A stretch of 64,000 nucleotides of DNA from Prunella strophiata (Eukaryota > Chordata > Aves > Passeriformes > Prunellidae): NCBI GenBank assembly GCA_036583965.1, contig JAZBQD010000014.1, forward strand, positions 46,650,990-46,714,989, in the 5' to 3' direction. Position numbers and translations under genes: made by a program. Of the stretch, positions 9,801-22,700 are shown one piece after another. Position 1 is the first letter of the stretch. Every line of letters begins with the position of its first letter. Under the pieces are notes generated by a model. It saw nothing but the letters and a program-made list of their open reading frames with translations, was not told the DNA's origin and ran no database searches.

Positions 9801-12800
9801 TATTTAAGATAGCTCTGCCTGATATGCACAGAATGTTTATATACAGTTAAATTTCTGATAGATTTGCTGCCCAGCAAGACTACTGACTCTGACACTTGTC
9901 TTCCTTCATATTGAAAATAGCCACTGTCCAGGGACACAAATTAAAGCTTTGTAGAAAGGGAGGCTACAAGCCCTCTAACCACTCACTTATGCACACTGAC
10001 TTATGCTCATCCAACAGTCACCCATTTCTTGTACCCCCTGAACAGGCTATAGAAGATGACCTTTGGCAGCAGTAGAACAGAAATGCCTCATCCAGTGTGC
10101 TGAGGCTCATATACATGGATACATAAAGAATTTGTCAGGTTTGGCCTGTAGTGACACCATGAGGGAAAAAAAAGAAAAAAAGGGAAACACTCAAAGCTTC
10201 TTTGAGAGATGGTGTAATCAGAAAGGAGATTATGAAAATGAAAATGTCCCAATCACACAGAAATTATTTGGGATCAATAAAGGACACAGATATGGTTGAT
10301 TGATTTAAGTGTGCCCTCCTGTAGCTAATTCTTTTAATTTCTTGGAAGTGTAATTTTAATTAGGATCTTCCTAGGTTGGTATAATCTGATGTGTGTATGT
10401 TAAGAATATGAAAAAAAAAAAAGTAAAAATTGTTCCTTATTTATATCACACACAAAATAGCAATAATCACTCACAAATTTAATTCTTTCTGTGTAAGGGG
10501 TAGTGTCATGACAAATGGACCATACAGACATGAGTCAAACTACGCAATTTTTGTACCATAGACCAAGTTTTGAACCTTTTTGCCAATACTGACTCCCTGA
10601 CCAGGTGCATCCCCCATGATGTGAGAAATGTCCTGGGAGAGGCTACTGAAATGGTTGAAAGCCACCATAGAAGCCATAGACCACCAGTGACATGTTGGCA
10701 TAGATGATGTGACTAAAAAAAGTTGGAGGTCAGACTCTCCTGAGACCTTTAAAACTCTTTTAGTCTGTATTTGCACAGACTAAAATGTCCTAAATGTTTA
10801 ATAGGACATTAGATATGATGTCCCTGAATGACTCCTCTGTGTCTTATCTGTTCTCAGTACAGCCAAGGATCTGGTCATCAGCACTAATTATGTCAGCTTT
10901 TCATTCTCCTCGTGCTCCTTCAGCATTTACTCTGTCTTTCTGTTTCTGTGTTCCTTTGTTGTCTTTCATTCCAATCTGAATTTCCCACTTCAAGTTTTCC
11001 TGTGGCTCTATTGTGCTACCTCCTTATGTATGGCTTAGCTAACAGTCAGAGAAGAACCCTGGATCCCAGTATTCCCAGTTCATCACAGACAAAATGACAC
11101 TTATGTCAACATACTGAATAAGACTTTAACTCCTGAAAGAACAATATAGAAATAAGCCATAGCTACTGATACTGATTCTATCAAAAGCCATGAAAAAAAA
11201 AAAAAACCTAATTTCATTGGAAGCAACTGACCATAAAGTAAGTAAAACTGAGGCTTGCAGACTTTATTTCTATCATAAGATCATACTGCACTAATTTTCC
11301 TGTGTGTCTCATAGATTTCTTAGCTCAACCTCTAGTAAATTTGATTCAATAATAGTTTCTAAAAAAGGTCATGAGAGTATTTTTACAGAAAACATATGTC
11401 AACTGAATTTGGTAATCCAGAAGAGTTTACAGTGTTAACTAAGCAATGTTGCGCATGAACTGAACTAAATATATTTCAGTACAAGAAACATTTTAAGCAG
11501 CTCAATAGTAGGCTGTTGAGATTGTTTATCTAATACAGAAATGTTTTCAGACATTTGAGGTATGTGCGTTTGTGTGTGCACACAAGCACTTGTGCATATT
11601 TATGAGTGTCAAAATCTCATCTTTAAATGGTATAACTTTCAACAACTTGAAAAATCTATATAGCAAGCACAGTCGGGTGTAAAAAAGCATCACATCAATG
11701 ATGCTCCAGTATAAATAGCTGGTGTGTTGGCTGCCTTCACTGCTCCTCATATTCATGACAGAAAAGCTAGATATGTACAGATGATTATCACATCATCTTA
11801 GTAGTACTAACTCAAAGATAAGATTAAAAACTGTAATTCTGTTTAATCCATGTAGCCCGTGACACAATCAAAGAAAAAAAGGCAATGAGAATACAACTCA
11901 TGAAGCAGAAGTAGAAATAATGTCATAAAGGATACTCTATCAGTTAAAACCTCTAGATGTACATCTGATTGCCTGCAGATGAAGAAATCATTGTTTAAAA
12001 CATCAAGCACCAGGTTCATAGACAATTCTGAAATGCAAAGCAACAAATTAAAGAGCACACAGTAAGAGTCAGAATCAATCAGGACAAAATTTATGTCATG
12101 CTTGAAAGCCTTACTAGAATTCATACAGCAATGCTTCAGTTAGTAGATCTTTTGTTAATTGAGATACAACAATACATACCAAAATTTAGTGAGAAATGGC
12201 AGATGTGCTACTAGCTGATAATTACTTTGCAAATCTGAATCAAATAATAGCTTTCTAACAATTAGAGTAATCATAGTAATTTTAAGGGTGGAGAGAACAA
12301 GGATGATATCAAGTTTGCGATATAAAAAACTGGAATTAATACTTGAATAATCTCCATCATTAATCAAGAAATAAATCCATCTTGCAAGTGGATTTCTTGA
12401 GAGCAGTTAATAACTGCCATCACACTTTCCTGAGCCTGCAATCCAAATATAGATAGAAGAATGACTGATATTAGTTGTCTGAAAGTGACAATTCCCTTCT
12501 GAATATCACCAGAGCACGTGACCTGTATAATATGAAGTTTTGAAGTTAAATGATCTTATAAGGAAATAATTCAGCAGCTGGCTTGATGACTACAGTGCAT
12601 CACAAGCATAGGGACATTAAGACTTTGGTAAACCTGTTGTACCTTAAGGTAAGATGAAAAAATAGTGCTATTCTTTGGTGTGTATATATTTAAACTAAAA
12701 CTCAAAATCTGTTTTCCAGCAATTTCAAAGCATTTAACTGTATTCCTATAATGTCCAAAAGATTTAAACCTCAGTTTAAGGAAGATGCACCACCTAGCAG

Positions 12801-15800
12801 GTCATGGGATATTTCCCAGGCACACTGATATCCCTGCAGAAGCTGTTCCCTTTGCAAAGGTTTGGAGCTCACAGTCAGTGAAAACTAAACTGGATGTTTT
12901 ATGTTCCCACAGTCTGGTAGCACATGGCAGCCTCTTGCAAGGAGGCATGTCTGAAAATGCAGTCCCTGCTGCAGCACATCCTTCTCTATTCACTCCAAAT
13001 GCATGGTATGTCAGGGGCCAGATAAGAGATCTTCCTCTGCCTCTCAAACTGGGTTTCATAAAGACATTAACAAATACAGACTCTCACTCCTTCTTTCTCC
13101 AACTTTCTTTCCTCTTTGTTTCAGAATATAATCAAATTCAGGACAATCTTTTGGTCCTCTAGGCACTTGACTTCTGAATGTTTGAGTGTTAGTAGCACCG
13201 CGGCTTGTTAAGAAAGAATCTAAACAACAGAAAAATTAAAAAAAAAAGGAAAGAAAAAAAACACTTCCATCATAACTCTGAGAATACTACCTGAAATTTC
13301 ATTTGTAAATTCATATTTTGGTTTATATTTTTCCTTAATAGCGTGATTCTTAACTTATGGAAGTCAGCTATACCTTTTGTGCCCATGTAAATGACTGTGA
13401 AAGGCAGCAGAAAACAGGCACAATGTGTAACAGTGAATAAATCATTGTTTTACAGACTCAGAACATGCCCAAAAGCTTTTTCAAAACCCACCATCAGTGT
13501 GCAATCTGACAAACTCCACAGAGACCAATGACAGTTTTTACATTTGGGCTATCAAACATTTCAAATAATTAGTTTGGGGAATGAATGTGAAAGCACGGTC
13601 CTATGTTTCAGTGACCAGAAGACATCTATTCATATAGAACAAGAAGAGATGGATTAAACTCTGCTGGAAAAAAACCAAGGTGCTCGCTAAACCTTTGGAA
13701 TTAATAAAGTAATCTATTAGCAAACAAAAGCAGAGGCAATTTTCCAGCATCCAGCATGCCAGGCAATTGTTTCCTAGAACGGCAGTTTGATGTATGCACG
13801 TGAAAAGCAACTGGAACAGCTAATTTTTCTAACTGCACTTCAACAGAACACTGTCACTTGAAAGACCAAGGAAGAAACATGGCCTAACATGGCCAGTGGA
13901 TGTTACTGTGATTTTATGCTGTGATTTAAATAGTACCCTACAAGAGGCAAATATTGAAAAAAGAAACAAAATTTTAATTCTAATAGAAAGCAGATTGTTT
14001 TAATATAATTTTTTCCAGGAAACTATTACAGCAAGTACTCTGAAAACAAAACTACCCTTTTGTCTGCAGAATGGTAAACTTCTCTGTAGTATCTTAACAA
14101 AATAATTAAGACTTTTCCACATTGGTGATTGGCTCTTCCAGGCAAAGTACCTATGTATACCTACTGCAAAATAATTGCATCCAGGATTTACTGAAGAGTG
14201 CACGCTAGTATAGACAAAAATATGGCCCTCTGTGCCTATATGAGTGAAGACAACAGCCTCAAATACACTTGTATGAATTTTTATGTTCTGTGACTTACAA
14301 GAGAGATAGACTAAATGCAGGGCTTTCTGTATCTGCTATGTCAAACTGCCTATTTTCTTAACTAAGCGGCAGAAATGTATCTAACACATCCAATACACCT
14401 GGCTTTTTTGAAAAACATTTCATTTGATAAGTGAAACAAACCATCTCCATGTTCCTAAAAGTGCCAATACTGTATTTTTTGAATAAAAGAAGAATTCAAA
14501 ATGTCTTAGCCCTGGTTCAGTGTGGATCATCTAACAGTTGTTTATTATCCCAGCCTCTTAGATGTATTTCAGATCAGGTCAGAATCTTTTAATAGCATCA
14601 AATGACACTGATTGATTGGAGGAGTCAAAAGGACACATGTTACAAGGGAAAGAGAACAGCTTGAGTATTGAAGGCTGACAACAAAAGAAATGCTCCCAAA
14701 TTTGTAGAAGTGAGCCAATGAGAGTCAAAGTTAATGTGACTTTTCAGGGATGCTGAAGTGAAGAGATGGAGAAGACAACACCAGTATGTAGGGACATGTT
14801 CCTCACTAAAGTTTTCCTCTATTTTATCTCATCATCTGACTTAGATTCCTTCTGGCCTTTTGTGGCATTTTCCTGTGTCATGGCAGGACTCCAGTCCTGC
14901 ATCCTTTCTCTGGCAGCTACCTGCCCAGAAAGAGGCCCTGAGAAGGTGAAGGGCCCTTCCCCTTTCTTCTGTGTCCTCTGAATTGCTATCTTTGAGAATT
15001 CTCTTTACTTTGGACTTGGATTTGGAAGGCTCCACAAGGCTTCTACTGTTGTTTTTTAATATTTTGCAGTTTGCACACCAGTGTAAGGGGAATTGTGGGA
15101 ACCAACAGGACTTCTGAAAAACAAGGTTTTATACAGGTGAAGTCACCACACTGAGTATGTGGAAGGGACAGGGCCACTTCTTCAATGGGGAGAAGACAGA
15201 CAATGGGGTGAAGAGGGATAGGCTCTGGCATAAAGTCTGTTCGTTCCTGAATCAGAGAGATTGCTCACTCTGGCTTATCACAGACTCCACCTGCCTTTCA
15301 AAAACCTGGTTCAATCAGGAGAAAATGTAAAAAAGATGAGTGGCAGTGACCTGGTACAAGCAGGAGCTGGGCTACTGCATTCTCACAAAGTTTCATCACT
15401 GCTTTGGATCCGTCATGTCAATGGTAGTGAGCGAGTGAACTGGGAGCAGTGCTCAGAACTCAGAAAATGTACAGCCTCACAAAATGGTGATCTGCCACTC
15501 TAAAGGAAAAGATGTATATTAGATAACGTCATAGCCTGTCAAACTTGTGACCTTTAATTAAAGCATGTACAATCATGCTTTTCAGTCCTCTCAGCAGAGA
15601 TACTCAGCTCAAAATGAGATATTTTCAGAGGCAGAAGGTTGGCTGGCAATGGGTCTGAAGGGGGGATGCTAGGTCAATCTTTCTGAGGTTCTGGATGGGT
15701 CTAGTGAATTACTAGCATCCTGCTATCCCAAGTTGTGCCTTATATCAGTCTCCATAGAGGCAAGTGACACAAGATCAACACAAGAGACTGAGATGGAATT

Positions 15801-15909
15801 AAACCCTTTTGTGCATTGACTGTGTCTGAAACAAGATACTGGGCTATGCTGGTAGTCTGTGTCAACAACAGTCTAACTAAGAGGCTACTCTGCAAGTACC
15901 TTACAGAAG
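6892..15909. other. AT-rich intergenic DNA, no gene recognised
   Basis: The longest open frames (7789-8145, 118 codons; 12785-13162, 125 codons; both true ATG starts) have no recognisable domain and no splice or promoter context, and such lengths are expected by chance over a sequence of this size. There is a perfect hairpin at 10758-10785 (separate entry) and an A14 run at 11193-11206. Nothing else can be supported. Confidence 0.65.
10758..10785. repeat. Perfect 11-bp inverted repeat (hairpin)
   Basis: TTTTAGTCTGT (10758-10768) and ACAGACTAAAA (10775-10785) are exact reverse complements around a 6-base loop. A second, shorter hairpin (TGTCCTA/TAGGACA) follows directly, between about 10786 and 10810. 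There is no terminator or miRNA-length stem, and the stem is too short for a pre-miRNA. The function is unknown and it may be coincidental in AT-rich DNA. Confidence 0.6.
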
Positions 15910-15911
15910 CA

Positions 15912-16212
15912 TAGAATTATTTGTTTGTAAGGAATCTTAAAGATCATTTAGTTCCAACATTCCTGTCAGGGGAGGGTATACCTTACACTAGAACAGCTTG
16001 CTCAAAGCCCTATCCAACCTGGTCTTGAATGCTTCTAGGGATGGGGTATTCATAACTTCTCTGGGCAGCCTGTTCCAATGTCTCACCATCCTCACAGTAA
16101 AGAATATCCTCCTAATATCAAACCTACCCTCTTTCAGTTTAAAGCTTACACACCCTTGTAAATAGTTCTTCTCCAGCTCTCTTGCAAGTCTGTGTAAATA
16201 GATGCAATTCAT
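15912..16212 (-). repeat. CR1 LINE 3' end including the ORF2 C-terminus
   Basis: Read on the minus strand, 16212-15988 is open and encodes the typical end of CR1 ORF2: a FKLKEGRFDIRR segment, then FFTVRMVRHWNRLPREV, then a SLEAFKTRLDRALS pattern. The remaining bases down to 15912 are the short 3' UTR and end repeats, seen on the + strand as CATAGAATTA. The copy is 5'-truncated and lacks the reverse transcriptase core, so it cannot be autonomous. The preserved C-terminal frame suggests a moderately young insertion. Confidence 0.9.
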
Positions 16213-17990
16213 ACTGCATGGGGGAACTGCATATGCAGTATAATAACCTCACCTTTTCCCCAGATATTTCATCGCATCGGTGCTTCCTTTCCTTCAAACA
16301 TTGGTCACTTGCTTAGAATTGTCAATAAGGGTGTTCTTCATTGCAAATTGTAGTGGTGGGTTTCTTTGATGACACGGCTATGAAGTTTTGGAAATAACTG
16401 CAACTCCCATTTCACTGGAAGTTCACTGATAGTGTGCCAGGTGTGAGTCTAACCTATATGAGAGGCACTTTGTCCCATTACCACCCTGAAACCATGCAGT
16501 CACTGGATTTAGCTTTTTTTCATATATCTGCCATAAGAATTAGTTTGCAAGTTAAAAAAAAAAAAAAAAAAAAAAAAAGTTTATCAGTCCTACACTAAAT
16601 GTTAATGCTGTTGTAAGAGAATTGAAGAAAAAGGACATGACCAAAAATAAGAGCATTGCCAGCACCTTTAGCAAAAGCTATGTGTCTTCCTGCAAAATGT
16701 TGTATGTCCTAAAATTCTTTCCTGATGCTCCTGTTTGTCTGTGAGTTAAGTACATGGTGGTTTAGGGACACAATTTCTTCATACTTATCTCCTATTTTTG
16801 TCATTTGCATGCTTAAATCCATGTGCAATGCACTGTTAATTTACCCCACAGTGTTCCCATGGAACATAATTTGTATGCACATAAACTATCAGTGTAATAT
16901 CTAGAGATGAAATCCAATGGAAACAGTTTGCTGTGAAATCCAGTCTTTGTTCCCTCATTTTTCTACTTCACTGACTGTTGCTTTTTCCAAGTACTCCTAG
17001 AGATCCCTTGCGCAATCCCTCATTAAGCTGCATTATTACTTAATTTGGGAAATAAACTAAAAGCATTTTTTTTTACAATCTAATTTCCCATAATTTTCGG
17101 GATGATGTTAAGACAGTTATTCAGAAGAGAAAATGTTAATCAATTTTATTTCAAAACCACATTGAAATTCGACATAAATTGGTGCCAGAGTGCAAATGCT
17201 TCTCAACTGGGAATGGTGAAGGGAGGGAAGAGAAATATATGCCAACTCTCAGTTTAATAGAAAGGATGCGAGATCCGTTTTATTTGAATCAAATACTATT
17301 TAGCAACTTAAGCATCCGGAGCAGATCTGATAACTTGGGTAAAATGTATTGATTTCTCTATTGATTTTTCTAATATACCTTCTCTGTGAGGGAGTTATAA
17401 CTGAAAGTAGCAAGTGACTCAGCTGATGCTCTCAGCTCTAAGTAGTGTGCAGATGTTCAGATATGCAAAATGGGTCATCACTAATTTCCAGAATGTGACA
17501 GGTCCTAGTCTTCCACTTGGAGGCAATACATGGTATTGGTTCTTTCTCTCTTGGCTTCCAATGTTTGAAATTTTTTTCCAGTATGAAACTTAGGCATTTT
17601 TCCATTTCTATGAAAAAAGTGGCTTTGTTCAGAAACTAGATGTATATATGGATTAGATAGTATATGGCCTTTCTACTACTATACATTGACTTTAACCTTA
17701 GGATCAAGCATATAAAGCCTTTTTCTGCAGTCCCAAAGCTGATTCATTAGTTGAAATAATACATGGGACCATATAAAATACATGTGGGTTTCTGAACAAT
17801 TTATTTCCAAGAACAGCTCTAAAACTCGACAGTGTTTGTTACTCTCTCTGAGCAATATTGTATAAGCAAAGGATCGCAGGAATTTCTTGCACTCTTGAAA
17901 ACACTAGAATTTCTGCCATTGCCTTCAATGGGATCTGAATTTCCTGGGCACAGAGGAAATTTATCACTGAACTCACAGAAGTTTTATTTT
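16213..17990. other. AT-rich intergenic DNA with an A25 run
   Basis: No gene, promoter or identifiable repeat apart from an uninterrupted A25 run at 16554-16578. The run has no obvious retrocopy upstream and no clear target-site duplication, so I treat it as a simple repeat. Confidence 0.6.
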
Positions 17991-18105
17991 CATAGAATCA
18001 TCGAACATGCTGAGTTGGAAGGGATAAATCAGGATTGAGTCCAACTCCTGCCCTTGTGCAGGGCACCCCAAAAATCACACCAAGTGCCTGAGAGCACTGC
18101 TCAAA
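17991..18105 (-). repeat. CR1 LINE 3'-end fragment
   Basis: The + strand reads CATAGAATCATCGAAC, then a TTGAGTTGGAAGGG-like segment, 'CCAACTCCTGCCC', a GGGCACCCCAAAAATCACACC segment and 'GTGCCTGAGAGCACTG', which is the antisense text of one common avian CR1 3' subfamily. The element is on the minus strand and only about 115 bases of its extreme 3' end survive. Confidence 0.85.
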
Positions 18106-18958
18106 TGCTCAAGCAGTACTTTGTGCTGTTAGTTCTAGCATTGCAATGTGATTCCTTAAATTCAGAGCATAAATTTAGAGCATAGGCAAAAAGTACACCT
18201 TAGACGTAGAAAAATTACAATTGAAAAAAAAAAAAAAATTTAAAAAAAAAGGAAGAAAAAAAGCCTAAAAAAATCTCAGGAAAGCCAACCTTGAATTACA
18301 CTTAACCTTATAAATATTTGCACACAGGGAGTAACACTTGAAATATACTTCCAGCAGTAGGAACTCAGACTTTAAGTTTCAACTCTAAAGGTCCAAGAAT
18401 AGAGACTGCAATGAAGACTATTCTGGGCCCTCTGGTCCTTTAACCAGCTGTCCACAGGATTTTCTGCATGTCCTGACTGAAAAGGAGGTTGACACTGCTC
18501 CTCATACAGTAATTGCTAAACAAGGAAGAGGGAAAGCTGGGCCAAAAAAAGGTAAATGGCTTCACTATAAGAAGATTTCACTTCTCTTTTTGCAGATGCA
18601 TCATAAAATAACAGGTCACCCTTCCAGCAAGCATCATGCTTACTCCTAGTTTCTCTGACACACTTTATTCAGACACTGTTTACTCCAATAAACAGAATGG
18701 AGAGAAACTGCCCAAATTACACCATGTTATATCCAAGGCTTCTAGATGAACCACCCAAGATGGTGGCACAGACCTGATTCACATCAAGACTCTTCCAATT
18801 CCAGAAGTAAAAATTTAGCTTGAGATTTATTCTCTAGATTTGTGACATTTTAGAAGCAATTCCTGATCTCTGGCACAATGTTAAAAGAAATGTTGTACCC
18901 AATGGTTCTAAAATATATGTCCTGAGAATACAGTGTTTGGAAAAAAACCCCAAACAAC
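18106..18958. other. AT-rich DNA with A-rich stretch, no gene
   Basis: Contains an A15 run at 18224-18238 followed by TTT and a further A9 run, then ordinary sequence leading into the small GC-rich island. No coding or repeat identity is recognised. Confidence 0.6.
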
Positions 18959-19560
18959 CCAAGGGTAGACAAGCTGAGTTCGGCCTGCTGCACTCAGGCA
19001 CCAGGGGCTGCCCCGAACCTCCTCCACCCGAAACTGTGTCTCTGTGCGGGGGTCGCTGCGCGGGGAGCACACGGCGGCACCCTCAGGGTTCTGTGCTAGT
19101 CTACACAGAACAGACAGTAGCAACAGCTCAAACCCAAACCAAAACGAAACAAAACCAAACAAGAGCTCTTCTGTTCAGTGCTGCCGAGTCCCGGAACGCT
19201 GCCCTGCAGGCCCCGCACAGGCCCGGCGCTGGGCTCTCAGGGCGCGGAGCCATGAGCGCGGGGAAGGAAGGCAGGAAGGGCCCGGGCGGCCTCGCCCTGC
19301 CGCCCGCCCTGCTCCGCCGCCGGCCACGCGGGGGCACCAGAGCGCCGCTGAGGCCCGGCGGAGCCGGCCTGCGGAGCCGCGGGGCCCGGCGCGGCGCTGA
19401 GACCCCGGTAATCGCGGGTCGCGTCCCGCTGCACCCTAACCCTAACCCGTCTGCAGGTCACTGAACGAAGGGAAGAGCTGTCTGAAGGGTGCCGCCGGCG
19501 AGGCGCGCTTACTGCGCCTTCCCGTGTGAACGGAACGTTTACCAGCGCTAGGGTGCCGGT
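18959..19560. promoter_or_regulatory. Small CpG island
   Basis: About 0.6 kb of GC- and CpG-rich sequence set sharply inside AT-rich flanks, densest at 19190-19520. It includes an ATG at 19251 in a good initiation context (GGAGCCATGAG), opening a 70-codon frame rich in Gly, Arg and Pro that looks composition-driven. About 2.5 units of the telomere-like CCCTAA motif occur at 19434-19448. CpG islands in birds usually mark promoters, so a transcript starting here, in either direction, is likely. The gene is not recognised. Confidence 0.6.
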
Positions 19561-19629
19561 GTGGGATGTTGGCGGAGTTTCTCTAGCAGCTTTTATAGCT
19601 CTTTGCCTTTGTAATACTTGTTCTTACAG

Positions 19630-19740
19630 CAATTCATCTGCGTCCACCAAGAGTCACCGGACACCCTCCTCCTCTGAGTGCTGCTCCATGGTGCCAGATG
19701 CCAGCAGGGCTCCTGTCACCACAAGCTGAGAGAAAATAAA
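19630..19740 (+). other. Candidate terminal exon with polyadenylation signal
   Basis: A pyrimidine-rich stretch ending TTGTTCTTACAG at 19629 is a good 3' splice site. The 111 bases after it are GC-richer than their right flank and end with AATAAA at 19735-19740. Together with the CpG island just upstream, this makes a compact transcription unit of under 1 kb plausible, coding or non-coding. The in-phase frame reaching 19729 opens at GTG (19526), not ATG, and has no known domain. Donor sites in the island are weak, so the model is tentative. Confidence 0.35.
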
Positions 19741-22700
19741 CATACGTGCTTTTAAAAGCAGATTTTAAACTGCCTTTTCACCTGTCCTGGGTGAAATCAC
19801 AATCACACCAATCATAATGGTGTCAAGAACCCAATACTTCCCTTGCTGTACATGGATGCAACTTCATGCCTGCATGGAGTCCCAGTATCAGAAAAAGCAC
19901 TCAAGCACAGACATATCTCAGTGAATGTATATTTTGCTGCTCTTACATTTATAGCTTACAAGTCTCAGCCAGGCCCTGACTCCCCTGAGCCAAATGCCGG
20001 ACAAACAAAGCCTTCCTCGGTGCCCCAGCAAAGGCAGTGGAGGTTGGCCAGGCCCCATGGGGAGTGCTCCAGGCCTGAAGGGCTTACAAGTCCAGAAAGA
20101 CAAAACAAACAATGACAGACATAACAGGCGTGCAGGCAGCTGCCTTGGCCCTGACCCTGCCATTTTTTCTGGTTTGGTTTAACCCTGCCTGAGAGGGTGC
20201 ACGATCTGGACACTTATTTTAAATGCAAATCTTGCTGGTTTACTAATCCAAGGAAGCTGAATATACTTTCTTTAATATATTCTAAGTTGAGCCTTTAAAA
20301 GCATTATCAGTATCAAATATGGTTTTGTATATTTAAACCATCAACAGAAAATAATCAATAAAGGGTCTTTTTTTTTCCTGCATCTAATTTGTTGCCTTTT
20401 AAAATTAATTTGCTCTTCTCTTTCCTCTCTCCACTTTTGTTTTCCTCAGCCCTTTCTATTCTATATTCATTCTTCCCAGTTTTATGCTCCATTTCCTATT
20501 TTAAGTTTCTATCTTGTGTATTTATTTTTATTCATGTAGTCCCACTAGGTATCCCTGAAACTAGTCCCATGCTTAATTTAACACAGAATTTTTTGTGATA
20601 CTATTATTTTGTTTTCTATGCAACTGTTAATCCCTAGGTATCCTTTTCCTTGGCTCTTTGATTCTTATCTATCTTTTGACTTATACTCTAAGGCAGTGAT
20701 TCCTGAGTCACTGCAGTTTAGCTCTTTATTTTTTCTGCAGGATTTTAGATCCCCAACCTTCAGTTGCACTGACCATGCCTGGAGTACAAGAGTCTGTTTC
20801 TCCTTGATGAAACTTCACTTCAAGGTCCAGCCTCAGTCCAGCCTTCCAACCTTTCTGTACTCCAGATCCTGCCAGTTACCTTCCAAGAGAAGCCCTCTGG
20901 ACCCCTTTGTTGCTTTGTCCACCAAGTCAGCCTCAGCCGACTTGCCTCACTCCTGCCAGGTTCCTGCCTTCCACCTGCCTCCAGAGCTTCACAGCATCTT
21001 CAAAGACAGATCTCTGCTCAACCACCCACCTTTCTTGTTGAGGAGGTATCTCCTGTCTGCATAGCCACTTGCCATGCAAGCTCCATGTCCCTCTGTCCTT
21101 TCTGGTTCACACTGATTGTTACGGGCTTACAGGAAAGGCACAACTTCTGTTATTAAAAGAGTGCAAAGCAGTAAAGGTAGGTACAGAAGGAAAAGAAGTG
21201 GAGTTGATAGGATGTGGATGGATGGAACTGGATGGAGGATGAACTGGATGTAATATTCCTGAGGATTTTGAACTTCCCTCAACTCCCCTTCATATGGTAG
21301 CATCCCCTTCCAGCCTGAGATCTGCATTGAGCTGAATTCCTTTGTTCATAAAGATAAAAGCTATAAAAGTACCATTCACCCTTTTTATTTAGCCAAATTC
21401 TAAATGTCAGTAAGTTTGCTGAGCCTGATTTCAGAAAATTGTTCAGGTTACCCTCCATAACTGCAGTTCTTCTCTGTCCACAGAACAATGATATTATCAA
21501 AGAGAGAAACCTTCAGGTCTCCACATTTTGAGCACCCGAGGGTTTTTTACCTCCTTGATCAGACTTTGTCCTGGAGGACTCCCAGATGCTGATCTTTCCT
21601 TGGTAATTGCATTTTGTGGATCATAAGTAGGCATCTCAGACATATGCTCACATACATCAGCTGAGCAAAGTAGCTCCTTCTTTACATGTCCAATTTTAAG
21701 AGAGCGAGAGGCAGGAAATGAGACTCCTTTTCTGCTTACGATTTTGCCTAAATCTTGAGTGTGTTGCTAGCTTGAAAGTATTCCCATGGATTGGAAGGGA
21801 CATTTGGTATACCTGCATGCTTCCTATTAAGGATCTACCAGAAAATTAGGAGGGTTTCATATGAACCTGTTGCTTCATAAATAAAGCTGCCTTTCTCTGG
21901 ATTGTGGTAATTTCTCTGCAGACAGCATGACAGTGGGACTTGGTATCATGCTCTGCCCCCTCTCCTCAAGCACATTCTTTACTTTATAGAGCAACAGGCT
22001 GGTTTTTTTTTTTTTTTTTCCAGATGTTCTTTGGGAGGTATTCAGGATCCCCACCTTCAAACTTGAACTTCAAAGTTGAACAGGATGTCTAGTGCCCATC
22101 TTCTCAGCATATTTTTCAAGGACAAATTATAAACATTTCAAGCAAAGTGCACTTATTACAAGTTTGTTTGCCAAGTACTGCTGCCTCCCTTCCAAGTTCC
22201 AACCATGTCAAAGCATCTGGTTTACAAACAGGTTCCTCCCTTCAGCTGGTACATGGATGCCAGGGCACAGAGGCTTATCACTAATGAAGGAGTTTACAGG
22301 ATGAAAGGGGAAAATGCCGTGGGAGTTACTTGACTGACTCTCACTTGTCACAAAATGTGTAGGTAGTTGTAGTTGCTGAGCAGATGGATGAAGTGATGTG
22401 CAAGAGGAGTTATACCCCGAAGTTATTCCACAGCCTGAGCTAAAATTCACTGAAGTCAATAGATTTCTTTTGATTTCTATGGACTTTACATTGGTCTTTC
22501 AGGTGATTAATTATTCTAATCATGAGACACTGCCTACCCCAGGATTTACCTCTTTAAAGAAGCCTGAGGTCATCTGACATTCTCAGATATTTGCATCTTA
22601 GATTGCAAAAAAAATATTTATTGAGGAGATAGATAAAGATGAGTCCAACATATTTTGTTCAGAAAGCAATGGTCTCCTTAGCTTCATTTTTATTTGTAGC

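Noticed and set aside
12785..13162. 125-codon ATG frame with an 85-codon frame opposite
   Set aside because: No recognisable domain and no gene context; no repeat identity that I can name.
16554..16578. A25 run as the tail of a retroposed transcript
   Set aside because: No polyadenylation signal or gene-like body precedes it; simple repeat is the better explanation.
20609..21064. 151-codon + strand frame in a C/T-rich segment
   Set aside because: Ser/Leu/Phe/Pro-rich product expected from a pyrimidine-rich strand; no domain and no promoter.
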